A stretch of DNA of 64,000 bases from contig OZ022508.1 in NCBI GenBank assembly GCA_963989385.1, forward strand, positions 56,273,087 to 56,337,086. The letters are read 5' to 3'. Position numbers and translations under genes: made by a program. Position 1 is the first letter of the stretch. Each line of letters starts with the position of its first letter. Positions 51,801 to 61,022 of the stretch are shown here, one piece after another. This DNA is from Ctena decussata. Taxonomy: Eukaryota > Mollusca > Bivalvia > Lucinida > Lucinidae. Below the pieces are notes generated by a model. It was not told where the DNA came from. It did not search any database and worked only from the letters and a program-made list of their open reading frames with translations.

Positions 51801-53538
51801 GCAAGGAATGACCACAGCTTCACAGACATCAGCAGACCCATCGAAATTGGTCTTCAAAACATTGAGAAATGATCGGCTTCCGCCCAAAACAACTGCATTA
51901 ACAACGCCTAAGGTCACAACAATGCATAAAGCAGGGACAAGTGTACTTACAACAACAACACTATCAAATTCAGTGACAACAACTATACAAACTACAACTC
52001 CGTCGACTAAAGAAACAACAATGAAGACATCAGTTACTACTCAACAGACAACAAAACAATCAACCATGTACACGACTATGACAGCACATAAGACAATGAA
52101 AGCTTTGCAAACAACGAACGAACCATTAACGTCAAAGTCCACAACAATGAACAATGCAATGGCATCACACTCAGCAAAAGAATCGTCAAAGTCGATGACC
52201 ACCTTATCTGGCTGGAGTACAGCCCCTGTCTCAACACCAACACCTAGTTCTATATCAGCTACTGGTATATCTCCCACAGCAGTCTCAGTTACCGCTCCCC
52301 CTACTTCGGTTTCCTCTTCTACGTCAACTTCAGGTTCTCCTACTGCTAATAACAATGGTAATGGCGGATTCTTCAACAAAACAGAGAACATTGCTGCTGT
52401 GTCTGCGGCTGGAGGTGTGGTCCTGTTATGTGCTATAATTTCAATAATTTACGCTGTTTGGTCAAAGTGTTGTCAGGAAGGCTTATCGAGCAGCGGGTAA
52501 GATACTTCTGTCTTTTTAGAGCCCACTTAATTTTTGTTAAGACGGTATATTTAAAGGACCAGTTGCCATAATGGCGTTTTCCTGGTACAGTTATAATTGA
52601 ATAATATTTTGTGAACAAGAAGCCCTATGTGGTTTTCCGCAAAGTTGGTTTGCGCAAAATACACAAATATCTAAAAATTAAAAATGTTTGACATGTTTTA
52701 GCACAGGTATCTAGTGGACGCAGACACCTTATAGCATCTTAAAGCGTGTTTACTACTCATTCAATATATGCCAGAACCTTTAGTATGTCTATTATTGGAA
52801 GATTCTAAATTACCAATTAGATTTGTTAGGGTTTACTGATATAGAATCACCCTACCCACTTTTAAGACATAGCTTACAAAAGAAAACAAAGCCCGTTTGG
52901 CTTAAAACTTTTTTTATAGATGAATGGCCCCTACATAGAGCTTATTGTTCACAAAATATTATTCAAATATAATTGTACTAGGAAAAACCCTTTATGGCAA
53001 CTAGTCCTTTCACATATAGTTCATTTTCGCCTTTATTAAATAATGGATTGGACACATGGCTTAATTTTCAAAACCGCTCCAGCTATATCAAACAGTTATT
53101 GCTCTCTTCTAGCAAACATCAGAGCAGCTTTTGTATTCAGCATGTAAGAACAAGAGCGAAACCTCGTATGTTTCAATATTCTTCACTGACGAAGGCTACT
53201 GGAGTCGTACGAGTTCTCCGAATAGTGTTTCAAGTGCTCTTTCTATAAGCTCTGGATACCCTTTAAGGGGAAGGACTCTGCCATTTTCATTTTTGTCTCC
53301 CTTCTAAATGGGGGTGGAGGCTACTCTTTAAGGAACTAATTTGCTCGCCTAAGCGCATATTCATTCCTCAACGAGTAGGCACATATTGTTCGAGGAAATA
53401 AACAAGAAGTCACAGAAGTTGTTTCCTTTTATAAAAATGGCGGGAAAACATGGCGATATACCTGATCACCTTAATTAGATTTATTTCTATTGCAGTGGAA
53501 ATAGGAAGAAAGGAAACAGAGTTTCAAACAGTATATGA
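39062..53538 (+). CDS. Mucin-like single-pass membrane protein, six exons, 584 aa
   Basis: Joined exons: 39062-39131, 40470-40631, 41580-41695, 42584-42761, 51311-52496 and 53496-53538. All introns are GT-AG with phases 1,1,0,1,2, and the total is exactly 585 codons with the stop. Residues 1-19 are a signal peptide. Residues 20 to about 235 form a cysteine-containing ectodomain with possible N-glycosylation at NDT, NET and NCT. About 235-525 is a Thr/Ser-rich stalk with TTT and TTK runs. A membrane helix then precedes a short basic tail. It is the paralogue of the minus-strand gene at 9335-23395, and probably a cell-surface protein whose stalk is O-glycosylated. The ectodomain may be two cadherin-like repeats split by the phase 0 intron, which is inference. 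Intron 4 (8.5 kb) contains a hammerhead-ribozyme element, a SINE and a LINE tail. An ATTAAA lies near 53628. Confidence 0.82.
40218..40455. mobile_element. 240-bp palindromic MITE, copy 6 (near consensus)
   Basis: Runs from GAGCCGCGACACGACAAAAT to GGTTTTGTCGTGACGTGGCT. Both arms carry CAGACTCAGATCAGCCTGGG and its complement. Best preserved of the family with 61752-61992. It lies directly upstream of exon 2 of the plus-strand mucin-like gene. Confidence 0.93.
40470..40631 (+). CDS. Plus mucin-like gene, exon 2
   Basis: Acceptor GCTCTCTTTCAG, donor GTAAGTAG, 162 nt. It encodes (Y)RFIGLNDTVTLSSSTEM through AQGIAFFLNETS to YFFLEG. Homologous to 17256-17414. A 240-bp MITE ends about 15 nt before the exon, so most of the branch-point region is transposon sequence. 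Confidence 0.82.
40656..40920. mobile_element. MITE with 'TGATATCTCAAA' repeats, copy 1
   Basis: Contains CGATATCTCAAAGTC at left and GAGATAACGAAGGTCAACTG at right. Inside is an inverted pair, TGATATCTCAAATTAATTTT with AAAATTTACTTTGATACACC. Related copies lie at 61035-61430 and a fragment at 18170-18190. Confidence 0.65.
41580..41695 (+). CDS. Plus mucin-like gene, exon 3
   Basis: Acceptor AATCCTCTCCACAG, donor GTAATT, 116 nt, the same length as its counterpart. It reads NYLLVIACLPAGLHEVLTF, IIERDERCAPGYLVIDVTPT. EVLTF and the C-A-P-G motif match the paralogue. Confidence 0.85.
41780..42540. other. Intron 3 of the plus mucin-like gene
   Basis: AT-rich, no transposon recognised. A 30-bp phrase around CATGATACTGTAGCCATTTT with TATGTCCTGTCAA occurs twice near 42035-42065 and 42098-42130. 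Confidence 0.5.
42584..42761 (+). CDS. Plus mucin-like gene, exon 4
   Basis: Acceptor TGCATATTTCAG, donor GTATGT, 178 nt. It reads VPVFDHIPSKVTVDVDTC and later CNVFNCTVVCVNC and RFWTKN. Cysteine spacing and the FW motif are as in 13785-13959. Confidence 0.87.
43130..43480. repeat. Dispersed repeat, copy B
   Basis: Matches copy A at 6390-6850 through GTCATTGAAAAATTGGCGGA, CCAATGACGTCATAGATATG, GTGACGTCATCGAGA and CTATGGTAACAGATGTATGA. In intron 4 of the plus-strand gene. Confidence 0.65.
43607..43715. mobile_element. 240-bp palindromic MITE, partial copy 7
   Basis: GAGACGCAACAAAATGGCAT then CAGATCCGCCTAAGCATCCA and GTCTGATCAGACTCTCTTCG, ending at GGTAGCTAAG. Only the left half remains. Confidence 0.75.
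44421..44482. repeat. Short palindrome, AGACC/TCAGAC family
   Basis: GCAAATAGTGCAAACCCAGA and TCAGACAGG pair with CAGTCTGATCAGGGTCTACA and CTATTTGCC. Same family as 30811-30868. Confidence 0.7.
45871..45916 (+). ncRNA. Type I hammerhead ribozyme, copy 1
   Basis: Stem I GGGTCA (45871-45876) pairs with TGACCC (45911-45916). Conserved core CTGATGA is at 45877-45883. Stem II is GGCT-TGAAT-AGCC (45884-45896). Core GAAA is at 45897-45900. Stem III is very short (A-CTT with AAG-T around CG). The cleavage triplet GTA ends at 45910. All invariant core bases are present and every stem pairs without mismatch. The very short stem III is typical of the metazoan type I hammerheads in retroelements. Confidence 0.92.
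46249..46295 (+). ncRNA. Type I hammerhead ribozyme, copy 2
   Basis: Same as copy 1: GGGTCA (46249-46254), CTGATGA (46255-46261), stem II GGCTTGAATAGCC (46262-46274), GAAA (46275-46278), stem III CTT-CGA-AAG with one more loop base, GTA ending at 46289, TGACCC (46290-46295). The only change from copy 1 is the added A in the stem III loop, which leaves pairing intact. Confidence 0.92.
47772..48105 (+). mobile_element. tRNA-derived SINE
   Basis: The head at 47779-47852 resembles a tRNA, with A box GTGGCTCAGTGGTTAGTGC and B box GGTTGATCCCC. The body follows, with CCTTCGGATCGGGACGTTAA, AGGCCCCTTGTGCAGGAAGA, ACACCGGAGTGTACACAAGT and the end CCCCCTCGGGGATTAAAACG. It differs from the SINE at 59502. 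Likely transcribed by RNA polymerase III. In intron 4 of the plus mucin-like gene, sense. Confidence 0.85.
48855..48886. repeat. (TG)n microsatellite
   Basis: About 16 TG units, shortly before the LINE tail at 48990. Confidence 0.95.
48990..50485 (+). mobile_element. 5'-truncated LINE: C terminus and 3' tail
   Basis: Two overlapping plus frames (48993-49488 and 49418-49978) form one broken protein, shifted near 49450-49490. The first has CVRPILLYCSELTSID and the KFSKMVLGVNRSA block after the RT thumb. The second ends in a zinc-binding CRLCNNGVEDEMHFILNC motif (C-x2-C-x8-H-x4-C), usual in LINE C termini. After the stop at 49976-49978 comes 480 bp of 3' UTR ending in CTTGA tandem units (50462-50482). 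The RT palm with its catalytic residues is absent. It differs from the LINE at 18190-21045. In intron 4 of the plus mucin-like gene, sense. Confidence 0.82.
50490..51300. other. End of intron 4, nothing recognised
   Basis: AT-rich intron sequence leading to the acceptor at 51310. Small open frames here show no motifs. Confidence 0.5.
51311..52496 (+). CDS. Plus mucin-like gene, exon 5 (stalk and membrane anchor)
   Basis: Acceptor ATATTTTTGTTTCAG, donor GG followed by GTAAGAT. It starts (E)TVIVASSKNIRFGHPHN and LRIICVD, homologous to the minus gene's IKYGYQYYLTAFCSD. About 290 residues of Thr/Ser-rich stalk follow, then NIAAVSAAGGVVLLCAIISI and IYAVWSKCC, homologous to the other gene's anchor. 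The apparent stop TAA belongs to the donor. Antisense open frames here are mirror images of the repeats. An in-frame GTG near 51322 is not a start; the exon is entered from the splice site. Confidence 0.88.
53496..53538 (+). CDS. Plus mucin-like gene, exon 6 (basic tail)
   Basis: Acceptor TTATTTCTATTGCAG. In the phase left by exon 5 it gives GGNRKKGNRVSNSI and TGA, a short basic cytoplasmic tail like that of the paralogue. Supported by splice site and phase rather than by strong sequence conservation. Confidence 0.65.
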
Positions 53539-53789
53539 TGCCGTCAAGACTCGCTTCCACAGCTGGAGCGACTCGGCGAACAGATAACTGTAAATACACA
53601 TACCTTGTTTTGAATGAAGATTCTAATAATTAAATTCAGACACGACTAAATCCGTAACTACCATATTTGTAGTTATATTCCTGATATTAAAGTAGGTTTG
53701 ACAAGCTGTCATCGAAATATCGAAATGACATCTCGTTTTGGCATAATAGTATTTGCTTTCCCTTCTCCGGAAGAAGAGGGGGGGGGGGG
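53539..53789. other. 3' flank of the plus mucin-like gene
   Basis: Putative 3' UTR, with ATTAAA near 53628 as a possible polyadenylation signal, then a poly-G run at about 53779-53791. Confidence 0.5.
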
Positions 53790-56700
53790 GGTACTCTTGA
53801 AGGAAAGACTTTCTCCTAGTAGTGGAGCAAATATGTTGGGCTATCTTTCAAGGGGGTGGTCTACGGAGTGTAACATTTGTTTTTGTATACCAAAATGATC
53901 GCCTGGGTCTACAGTTATCAAATTCAGCGTTTGCCACTTTGGCAAACCTTGCATAACTCTGCAGTGGCCAGTTATTTACGTTACCCCGTTATATTTTAGA
54001 TATCAAACATATTTGTTGAAGTCAATAAGAAATATGTTCAAACAATATAAATGTATCAACTATTAATATTTTCTCTAAGAATGATTAACATGCTATAAAA
54101 AAAGGCTGCTTAGAAAACAGTTCAGAACTTCTGTGCTGTTGTTTTCGTTACAGTATAATATGTAACCCTCGAAAATTTAAAATGGTACTTAGGTTGTTGC
54201 ATTAACAAATAATTTGTGATAAAGTGGCCCAAACTTCTTCAATATTCTAATTGTCTCGTTAAATACTATTCTAACAAAACAAATTTGAGACCTCCAGCTA
54301 TTATACTTTGTCAAATACATACTGTTGAACACGATTACACTTATTCCCTGTTGGTGGCTGCAAACTCATTTTCCCACAATTGTTCGTACAAAAGATGGCT
54401 AATAAGTTATTTTAAACTGACGAATTGGCCCTTTTGCAATAAGATCCTGCTAAACATGATATAAAACAATAGTTAACAAAATGTTTTGACCTAATAACAC
54501 ATATTTTAACCTAAGTAACGTACTTAACAGAATTAAATGTTTGAGTAAGCCTAGGTCTTTCCCACCACGAATATACTTTTTTGAAATTCTGACTTTTAAA
54601 CAACACAAATGTGATGACAGTAGTTGTTATTTATTTTAAACTGAATTTTTTGCTTAGTTTAATCGCCTAATTAGACAGAAAACAGTGTTATTTACATGAC
54701 TTGCAAAGCTGGGATTTTTCAATTGTTTAAATGATTATTAATCCGTACATGAAATATGAGTATTTTTTCATTAATAGCCAAATGACTTGTAAACAAAACC
54801 TAAGGTATCAAACTGGCTAATCATAACTTACAATTTTTACTCAGAAAGGTAACGTTAATAACCGTTATTTCAAAACGGTCACTAAGATTAAATATTACTA
54901 ATGCCAAATATGTGTAAGCTTTATCATTTTTAGCTGAAATGAAAATATTTTAAAAGGTGCATTTGACCGGTTTAAGGTACCCAAAGTAACTCATTATTGA
55001 AAGCTCCAAGGCAGAACATCAGTTGTGGTGTATCGAAGTTATAGTTTGTGTCGTCCACTTATCTGTAATCTTCCAAAAATCGGTAATTTTCATCACATAT
55101 TTGTTATCATTCTGCCATATATCTAGCCATATATAGAAAAAGACAGAAATTGGATGAAAAGAGGCGTTTGTGAGACTAATTATGTTTAACTAAGGCTAGC
55201 TTTGTGATCATTTGCATGGAATGGGCTGCATGTTTATTTGGCTAGTATCATCTGACTACTTGTCATAACTTCATGTTGCTATTTGCAATCTGGTATTGCG
55301 AGTGGATTGTTTCACAGAAGGAATCAATTCCTGATTGCTGCCCCTTTACCCTTCTTTCTCTGTTTTGACCTCTTCCTGTAAGCAATATATAAATCCAATG
55401 TTTAATTTTTTCGCCTAAAAACATATATTTTGATCAAAGTAACGTATATAACAGGTTGAAAGTATGGGTTATTTTATTCTACTGCAGCAAGTGTAAAGTT
55501 CCGTGAGCTTACCATGAAAAGTCTCGTCGTCCCTCATCGTACTGCAAATTATGTTTGGGTTAATCTAGGCTTATTCTGAGTCAGTTAAAAAAAAAGAATT
55601 TAGCTAAACCTGGCGCTAGGGACCATTGTCATTGTTGCAACATTATATTGCTGGGACACACACTCAGCTTAACCAAGGGTGCTAATTTGGTTTCTCTGAT
55701 GCATTCCTTGCTTCCAGAAAATCTTCCTTCAGAATTTTGTTTGGTGAATGGATGTTGTGTCTAATGAAATAACTATGATTACCTTGGCCTCCCTGTCTAA
55801 TGGGGGTAACCGTATTACTTTAAAATTATCATCAAAATGACATTTAATTGGAGTTAGTGATAATTCACTAACTTCAACTACTTGGTTTGGTAGTCAAAAA
55901 GGTAACGTAAAGCATTCAACAGTAAACGAGTTGTCAGATTACCCTTTTACTGTTAAGAAGTTTTCGTATTAATGCTAGAGTAACAAGGTGCAGAAAGTAA
56001 CCGCCCTCAGGTATAATGCAGATGTTGAAAGCAAACATTGAGCTGCCGAAGGTTAACCTAACAGAGTCTCGCCATACATCTCTGAAGGGATTTAAATATT
56101 TGATTCATCTATTCAATTGTTTTAAATAATTATAGTCCCAAAGAAAGGGCTAAGACAGTAATATAACTACCCATATTTTTTCTATATATGCATTTTTGTA
56201 TTAGTATTATGCCTGTTTTAGATGTTTTACTTAAAGGTGGTTATTGTCTGCACCTGGTAACCAGAGCATGCATATGAGACTTGATCACAGTAAAAGGGTC
56301 TGTCCCAAGAACTGAGGAACTTTTAATGATTCATCTTGCTGCATCATACCAAACAGATGATATAAAGAATAATAATTCTACTCTGACAAATCGTCTACAT
56401 TTGAATGTTTTATACGTCACCTTTTTAAATACCAAACCAAGGAGTCAAATGAAGTGAATTATCATTGACTCAATTAAAAGGCCATTTTGATACTGGTTTT
56501 AAAATAATAACGGTATGTCACAATCATATTATCTGTGCCTGATCTTGAAAGGAATCAAACCGAGTCTGCTATGTTCTTTCAAGTGTGTGTTGCTTGCTTT
56601 CATATGATCTAGTATATTTTGGAAATAATACTGTATCATCGTGAATGGACTACCTCAATGTTTTTCTACAATCTGTAATGCTTTCCTAGATGATTCCTAT

Positions 56701-58890
56701 TTCTGTGGATGATATAACCCTTCCAGAAACTGGCTGTTCTTAAAGAAACACTTTTCTCTTACAATAGCTAATTTTTCCTTTTAGAGTTTACTCCCATTGA
56801 AAAGAAAGGCCAAAGTAAAATTTGCAGAATTATTTAACATAATTATGTATCCATTCGCCTTAAATTCTTGAAATGATTATTTAAATTCTGAAGGAAGGTT
56901 TCCTGGAAACAAGGAATGGATCACAAAATTAAATAAATAAGTAAATTAATAAATGAAAAAATAAAACAAAACAACAACCTCGGTTTAACTTAGTTTATAT
57001 TCAAGAATGTAATGTTTGCAACATTGCCAGTGCCACCTAGCACCAGCTTCAGCTAAATTCCTTTTTCAAATCGACTCGTAATGAGTCCAGATGATCCCAA
57101 ATTACCAGAAAATATATGATTTGCATTTACATGAAGTACAAGAAAGAATTTTAAGGCAGCCACATGACAATTTACACTAGGCGCAGTGCAGTAAAATAAC
57201 TCTTACTTTTTCAACTGTTATATACGTTACTTTGGTTTAAATAAATGCTGTAGGGCCAAAATATTTCAACTACATTTTTATATATTGCTTTTATAGAAAA
57301 CGATCAAAACAGATAGACAGTGTAAAAGGGCACGGATCAGGAATTTTTTTTACTAGTGTCACAATTCTAGTTCCCACAACACCAAACTGTAAAAAGTAAC
57401 ATAAAATAGCAAGACATGTACTCAAACGATACTAACGGATGGCCAAATATACATCCAGCCCATTCTATGCAGAAGACCACCAACTTAGTCTTTAAAAAAC
57501 ATACAAAGGAACACATGTTATCCATTTTCACCGATTTTCTTTTTGTTTCTATATACATCAGAATGACGACCAATAAACAAACAACACAAATCATTTTTAA
57601 GGCTACAGGTAAGTGGAAGATACAAACTATAACATCAATACACCAAATCGGATGCACCGCCGTGGAAATGTCACTGATTAGTCATATAGTTTCGGTTTAA
57701 ATCAGTCGAACGGGTCATTATGAAAATATTTTTAACTCAAACTATAATAAGGCTGAGGTACATTTGGCTGTAGCAACAGCTAATCTCAGGGATTGTTTTC
57801 AAATAATGGTTACAAACATTACCTTTCAGAGTACAAAACTGGATGTTATGATTAGTTATTTTGTTATAGTGGACGTTTTAAATGTGATTCGGATATTAAT
57901 GGAAAAAGATAAAAGTGTTCCATGTACAGGTTAATTCACAAAGGCTTATTTTTTTAACTGTAGGACAATCTCACCTTTGTATGTCTTGTAAATAACACTG
58001 TTTGCTGCCCGAGTAGCCAACTTTCCACACAGAAAAATTCATTTAACGATAAATGAAACATATAGTTATCACAATTGCATTGTTTAAAAGTCAGTGTTTT
58101 CCTGGCCGGAATGATAGACGCTTTACGCAAACATTAACAATCTGTTAAGTACGTTACATTAGTTTGAATATGTGTTGTAAGGTCAAAAATATTCTCAAAC
58201 ATTTTTTTTATATCATGTTTCACATGATCTCATAGCAACCGACCCAATTTGTCTATGTAAATAGCTTATTCGCCATCTTTTGTACAAATAAGTGTGTGAA
58301 AACAGACTTTCTAGCCTCCATCACGGAATAGGTGTAACCAAGTTCAACAGTACATGGTTAACAATGTATAAAAGCTAGAGGTCTAAAATTTGCTTTGTTA
58401 GAAACATTTTGAAAATTGCTAGCTAGAATATAGAAAAAAATAGAACAGTTTGGGCTATTTTGTCAAAAAGTTTTCGTAAAATGCAACGATTTAAGTTTAT
58501 ATTTTAAATTTCCAAGGGGTACATTATATTTTGTCACGAAAATAACAGCACAAACGTTCTGAATTGTTTCCAAGGTAGCTTAAATTATAGCAAACTAATC
58601 ATTCCTACAAAAAAAATCGACATTTGATACATTTATAATGTTAAAGCATATTTCCTATTGACTTCAAGGAATACTTTTGATATTCAAAATTTAATGGGGT
58701 AACGTAAATAACTGGCCACTACAGAGTTATGCAAGGTTTGCCAAGGTGGCAAACGCTGAATTTTATAACTGCAGACCAAGACGGTCATTTTGATATATGA
58801 AAACAATTGTTACACTCCGTAGACCACAACCTCCCTTTTCTAGGCCACTTACGCAAGCGTATTTGCTCCACTATAGGGGCCAAATACTTT
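53790..58890. repeat. Diverged 5.1-kb inverted repeat (giant palindrome)
   Basis: Two arms of about 2.5 kb are imperfect reverse complements around a centre near 56.15-56.3 kb. Pairs include: GTGGAGCAAATATG (53822) with ATTTGCTCCACTATAGG (58861); GTGGTCTACGGAGTGTAACA with TGTTACACTCCGTAGACCAC; GGCAAACCTTGCATAACTCT with AGAGTTATGCAAGGTTTGCC; AACAGTGTTATTTACA with GTAAATAACACTGTTTG; AAAGTAACGTATATAACAG with CTGTTATATACGTTACTTT; and TTGGTTTGGTA near 55890 with TACCAAACCAA near 56440. No protein-coding frame is conserved in both arms. A GTAACGT word recurs several times in each arm. Confidence 0.85.
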
Positions 58891-59501
58891 TATGTAAAAG
58901 TATACATGTAAAGAAAAGCTTTTATTGCTATGATGTCGACTGGGGTGTATCAATACACCTTAAGAAAGTATGAAATAACACCGGGTAAAAGAGAGGTTAT
59001 TGTTTTTATTATACAAGTAAATAACCACAGTGGTGTTACAGCTAATGTAAGAAAACAGGAAAGAAAAGTATGAAACAAAAATGAGTAAACATACGGAAAA
59101 ATGAGGAATATGAAAGGCATCCTCTCCATTAACAGAGGGGTGGTTTTAACAATCAAATCTGTGGAATTCACTTGCATTTTACATTTTTTTTAAAAGTTAC
59201 TTTGTGTGAGGAATCCGTATTTAAGAAAATAAAATCTTGATAATACAGTAATGTACCAATCTACAGATGCACATTGCACACTAGTCTGGCATTCAACACA
59301 AGCAACGAAGGCAACGTATGTAGGACAGTTGCTTTTTCACTCATCAGGGTAAGTGTGTTTCAGCAGTATAGTCTCACAGACCATCTGATCCCGTTCTTTA
59401 CATAAGAATCAAAAGTTTTACTGAACTGATATGCATATTCTAGAAATACTAAAAAAATCGGCTACAACTTGCTGCAACGACCATAACAATCACTGTTTGC
59501 C
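58891..59501. other. Unassigned intergenic sequence
   Basis: No recognisable gene, RNA or repeat. The minus open frame at 58950-59177 shows no motif. Confidence 0.5.
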
Positions 59502-59758
59502 GGGCCGCGTAGCGCAATCGGTAGGGCGCCTGACTTATAAGCCAGAGGTCCTGGGTTCGTTACCCGGTCTGGCCACTTACTTTCATTTCTCCTGATTCAA
59601 GAAGGGTAGTTGTCAGTTGCTGGAGAAGTAAGTGCACTAAGTACTGGTTAACAGCTTAGGAGGTCTAAGCCTGCCCAGGAATAGTGTGTTTAGGTTAACT
59701 GACCGTCCCGACATGACCATAGCTGTTTACCGTGGACGTTACAGTAACACAACAACAA
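59502..59758 (+). mobile_element. tRNA-derived SINE with intact head
   Basis: The tRNA-like head at 59502-59575 has A box TAGCGCAATCGGTAGGGC, an anticodon-like loop with TTATAA, B box GGTTCGTTACC and a 3' GGCCA. The body is shared with 5525-5748 and 14812-15195. The tail is ACACAACAACAACAAT. The head could be taken for tRNA-Ile(UAU), but acceptor and anticodon stems mispair and a SINE body follows directly. Confidence 0.88.
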
Positions 59759-59824
59759 CAATCGCGGTTTATAGTCAGAAATTTTCTTTGACATATACGT
59801 TGCCGTCGTTGCCTGTGTTGAGTG

Positions 59825-59912
59825 CCTGACCAGTGTGCCCAGGCTGATCTGAGTCTGCGCTGGACGCACAACCATTTTGTTGGTTTTCTCGTATTGCGAC
59901 TCATACATGTAT
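59825..59912. mobile_element. 240-bp palindromic MITE, partial copy 8
   Basis: Only the right arm: GTGCCCAGGCTGATCTGAGT, CTGCGCTGGACGCACAACCA and TTGGTTTTCTCGTATTGCGA. A 15-bp ACTCATACATGTATG is tandemly duplicated just after it. Confidence 0.85.
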
Positions 59913-60639
59913 GACTCATACATGTATAAATAAAAGAAATTGTGAGTGTTAAATATGACAGGGGTGAGTTTTTGTTTGTATTTCTTTTTACATTCTCCTG
60001 AAGTATAAGTTGTATTTTCAAAGTGGATGAGTGAAGCAGATCTAACGACAACATCTAAGGCGATTTCTCCAACAAATAAGTTGAATATGAGAAATGTTGT
60101 TCATCAATTTAGATTTTTCGTCCGGTTTGACTAAACAGATTACTACATCATCGTGATGTCATCAGTTTCGAAATTTATCTTCTTAGATGTTGTCATCTAG
60201 ACATCCACCTAAGGTCTGTTTCATGCATCATTTACAAAAACACAACCACTACTTCGGGAGAATGTAAATGCAAAAAAACTCGCGAAATTTCCTGATTTCT
60301 CGCACTGAACAATAATAATGATTACAGGTGTTAAAATGTCAGACTTTCAGTGAGCCACATTTTTACATTGTTATCAGAAAGGAAAGGCCTAGTATAAGTT
60401 GACTTATACCCATGTGACGTTGAAATCGCTTGTGACATTCGACTGATACATGTAATAGCCGTCACTATTACCAGTCGACTGGAATTTTGCATTCCAATTT
60501 TACGCGCTCATCACAATAATTCTTAGTTTAATGAATTTAAAGAAATATAATAGTGAAAGCAAATAACATTGTCCTCAATCTAGAAAAGCTTCTATCCCTA
60601 TTGGAAATACATAGAGTATTAACACCTCTGGTTAACTAT

Positions 60640-60790
60640 TTGTATACAAGAGCTGTTACGATACGAAAAAGAGTTGTTACGAAACGCAAAAGAGCGATAG
60701 TTACCAAACGACCTGATGACCAGGTCGTTTGGTAACTATGGCTCCTTTGCGTTGCGTAGCAACTCTTTTACGTTTCGAAACATCCTTGGA
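60640..60790. repeat. Palindrome with ~70-bp arms
   Basis: TAGTTACCAAACGACCTG pairs perfectly with CAGGTCGTTTGGTAACTA around ATGAC near 60717. Further out GAAACGCAAAAGAGC pairs with GCTCCTTTGCGTTGC, then AAAGAGTTGTTACG with GTAGCAACTCTTTTACG. The open frame at 60553-60735 overlaps the left arm and is not a gene. Confidence 0.88.
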
Positions 60791-60811
60791 AACATTGTTT
60801 ACTGGGTGTGA

Positions 60812-61022
60812 TTAATAAGTATCATCTACGTCAAAATACAGTCTTCCTCTAGAGTCTTCCGCTTCCAAGTCCTTCACCGATTGGTCACCAATTTCATCTT
60901 CATCGTCAGCGTACAGATCTGTGCCTGGTAGGCGAAGCTGTCCATTCTCATCTATACTTGGTACAGCACGTTTTGGGTCGGAGTAACAGTGATTCAGAAA
61001 GTCTTTCATGGCATTGACATAC
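60812..61022 (-). CDS. Unrecognised gene, terminal exon
   Basis: Acceptor TATTTCTTTAG at 61023-61025, phase 2. It encodes 69 residues from YVNAMKDFLNHCYSDPKR to FDVDDTY and a TAA stop. Codon composition and the acidic tail look like real coding sequence. The open frame upstream of the acceptor is intron read-through. Confidence 0.68.

Noticed and set aside
52497..52500. TAA as the true end of the plus mucin-like protein
   Set aside because: It lies within a strong GTAAGAT donor, and the paralogue has the same arrangement in the same phase. I prefer splicing to exon 6, though intron retention is possible.
59502..59575. Functional tRNA-Ile(UAU) gene
   Set aside because: Acceptor and anticodon stems mispair and the sequence runs straight into a SINE body seen at two other places.
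60150..60175. Third hammerhead ribozyme on the minus strand (CTGATGA near a GAAA)
   Set aside because: The GAAA lies on the wrong side of the CTGATGA, with no stem II or stem I pairing in the needed order.
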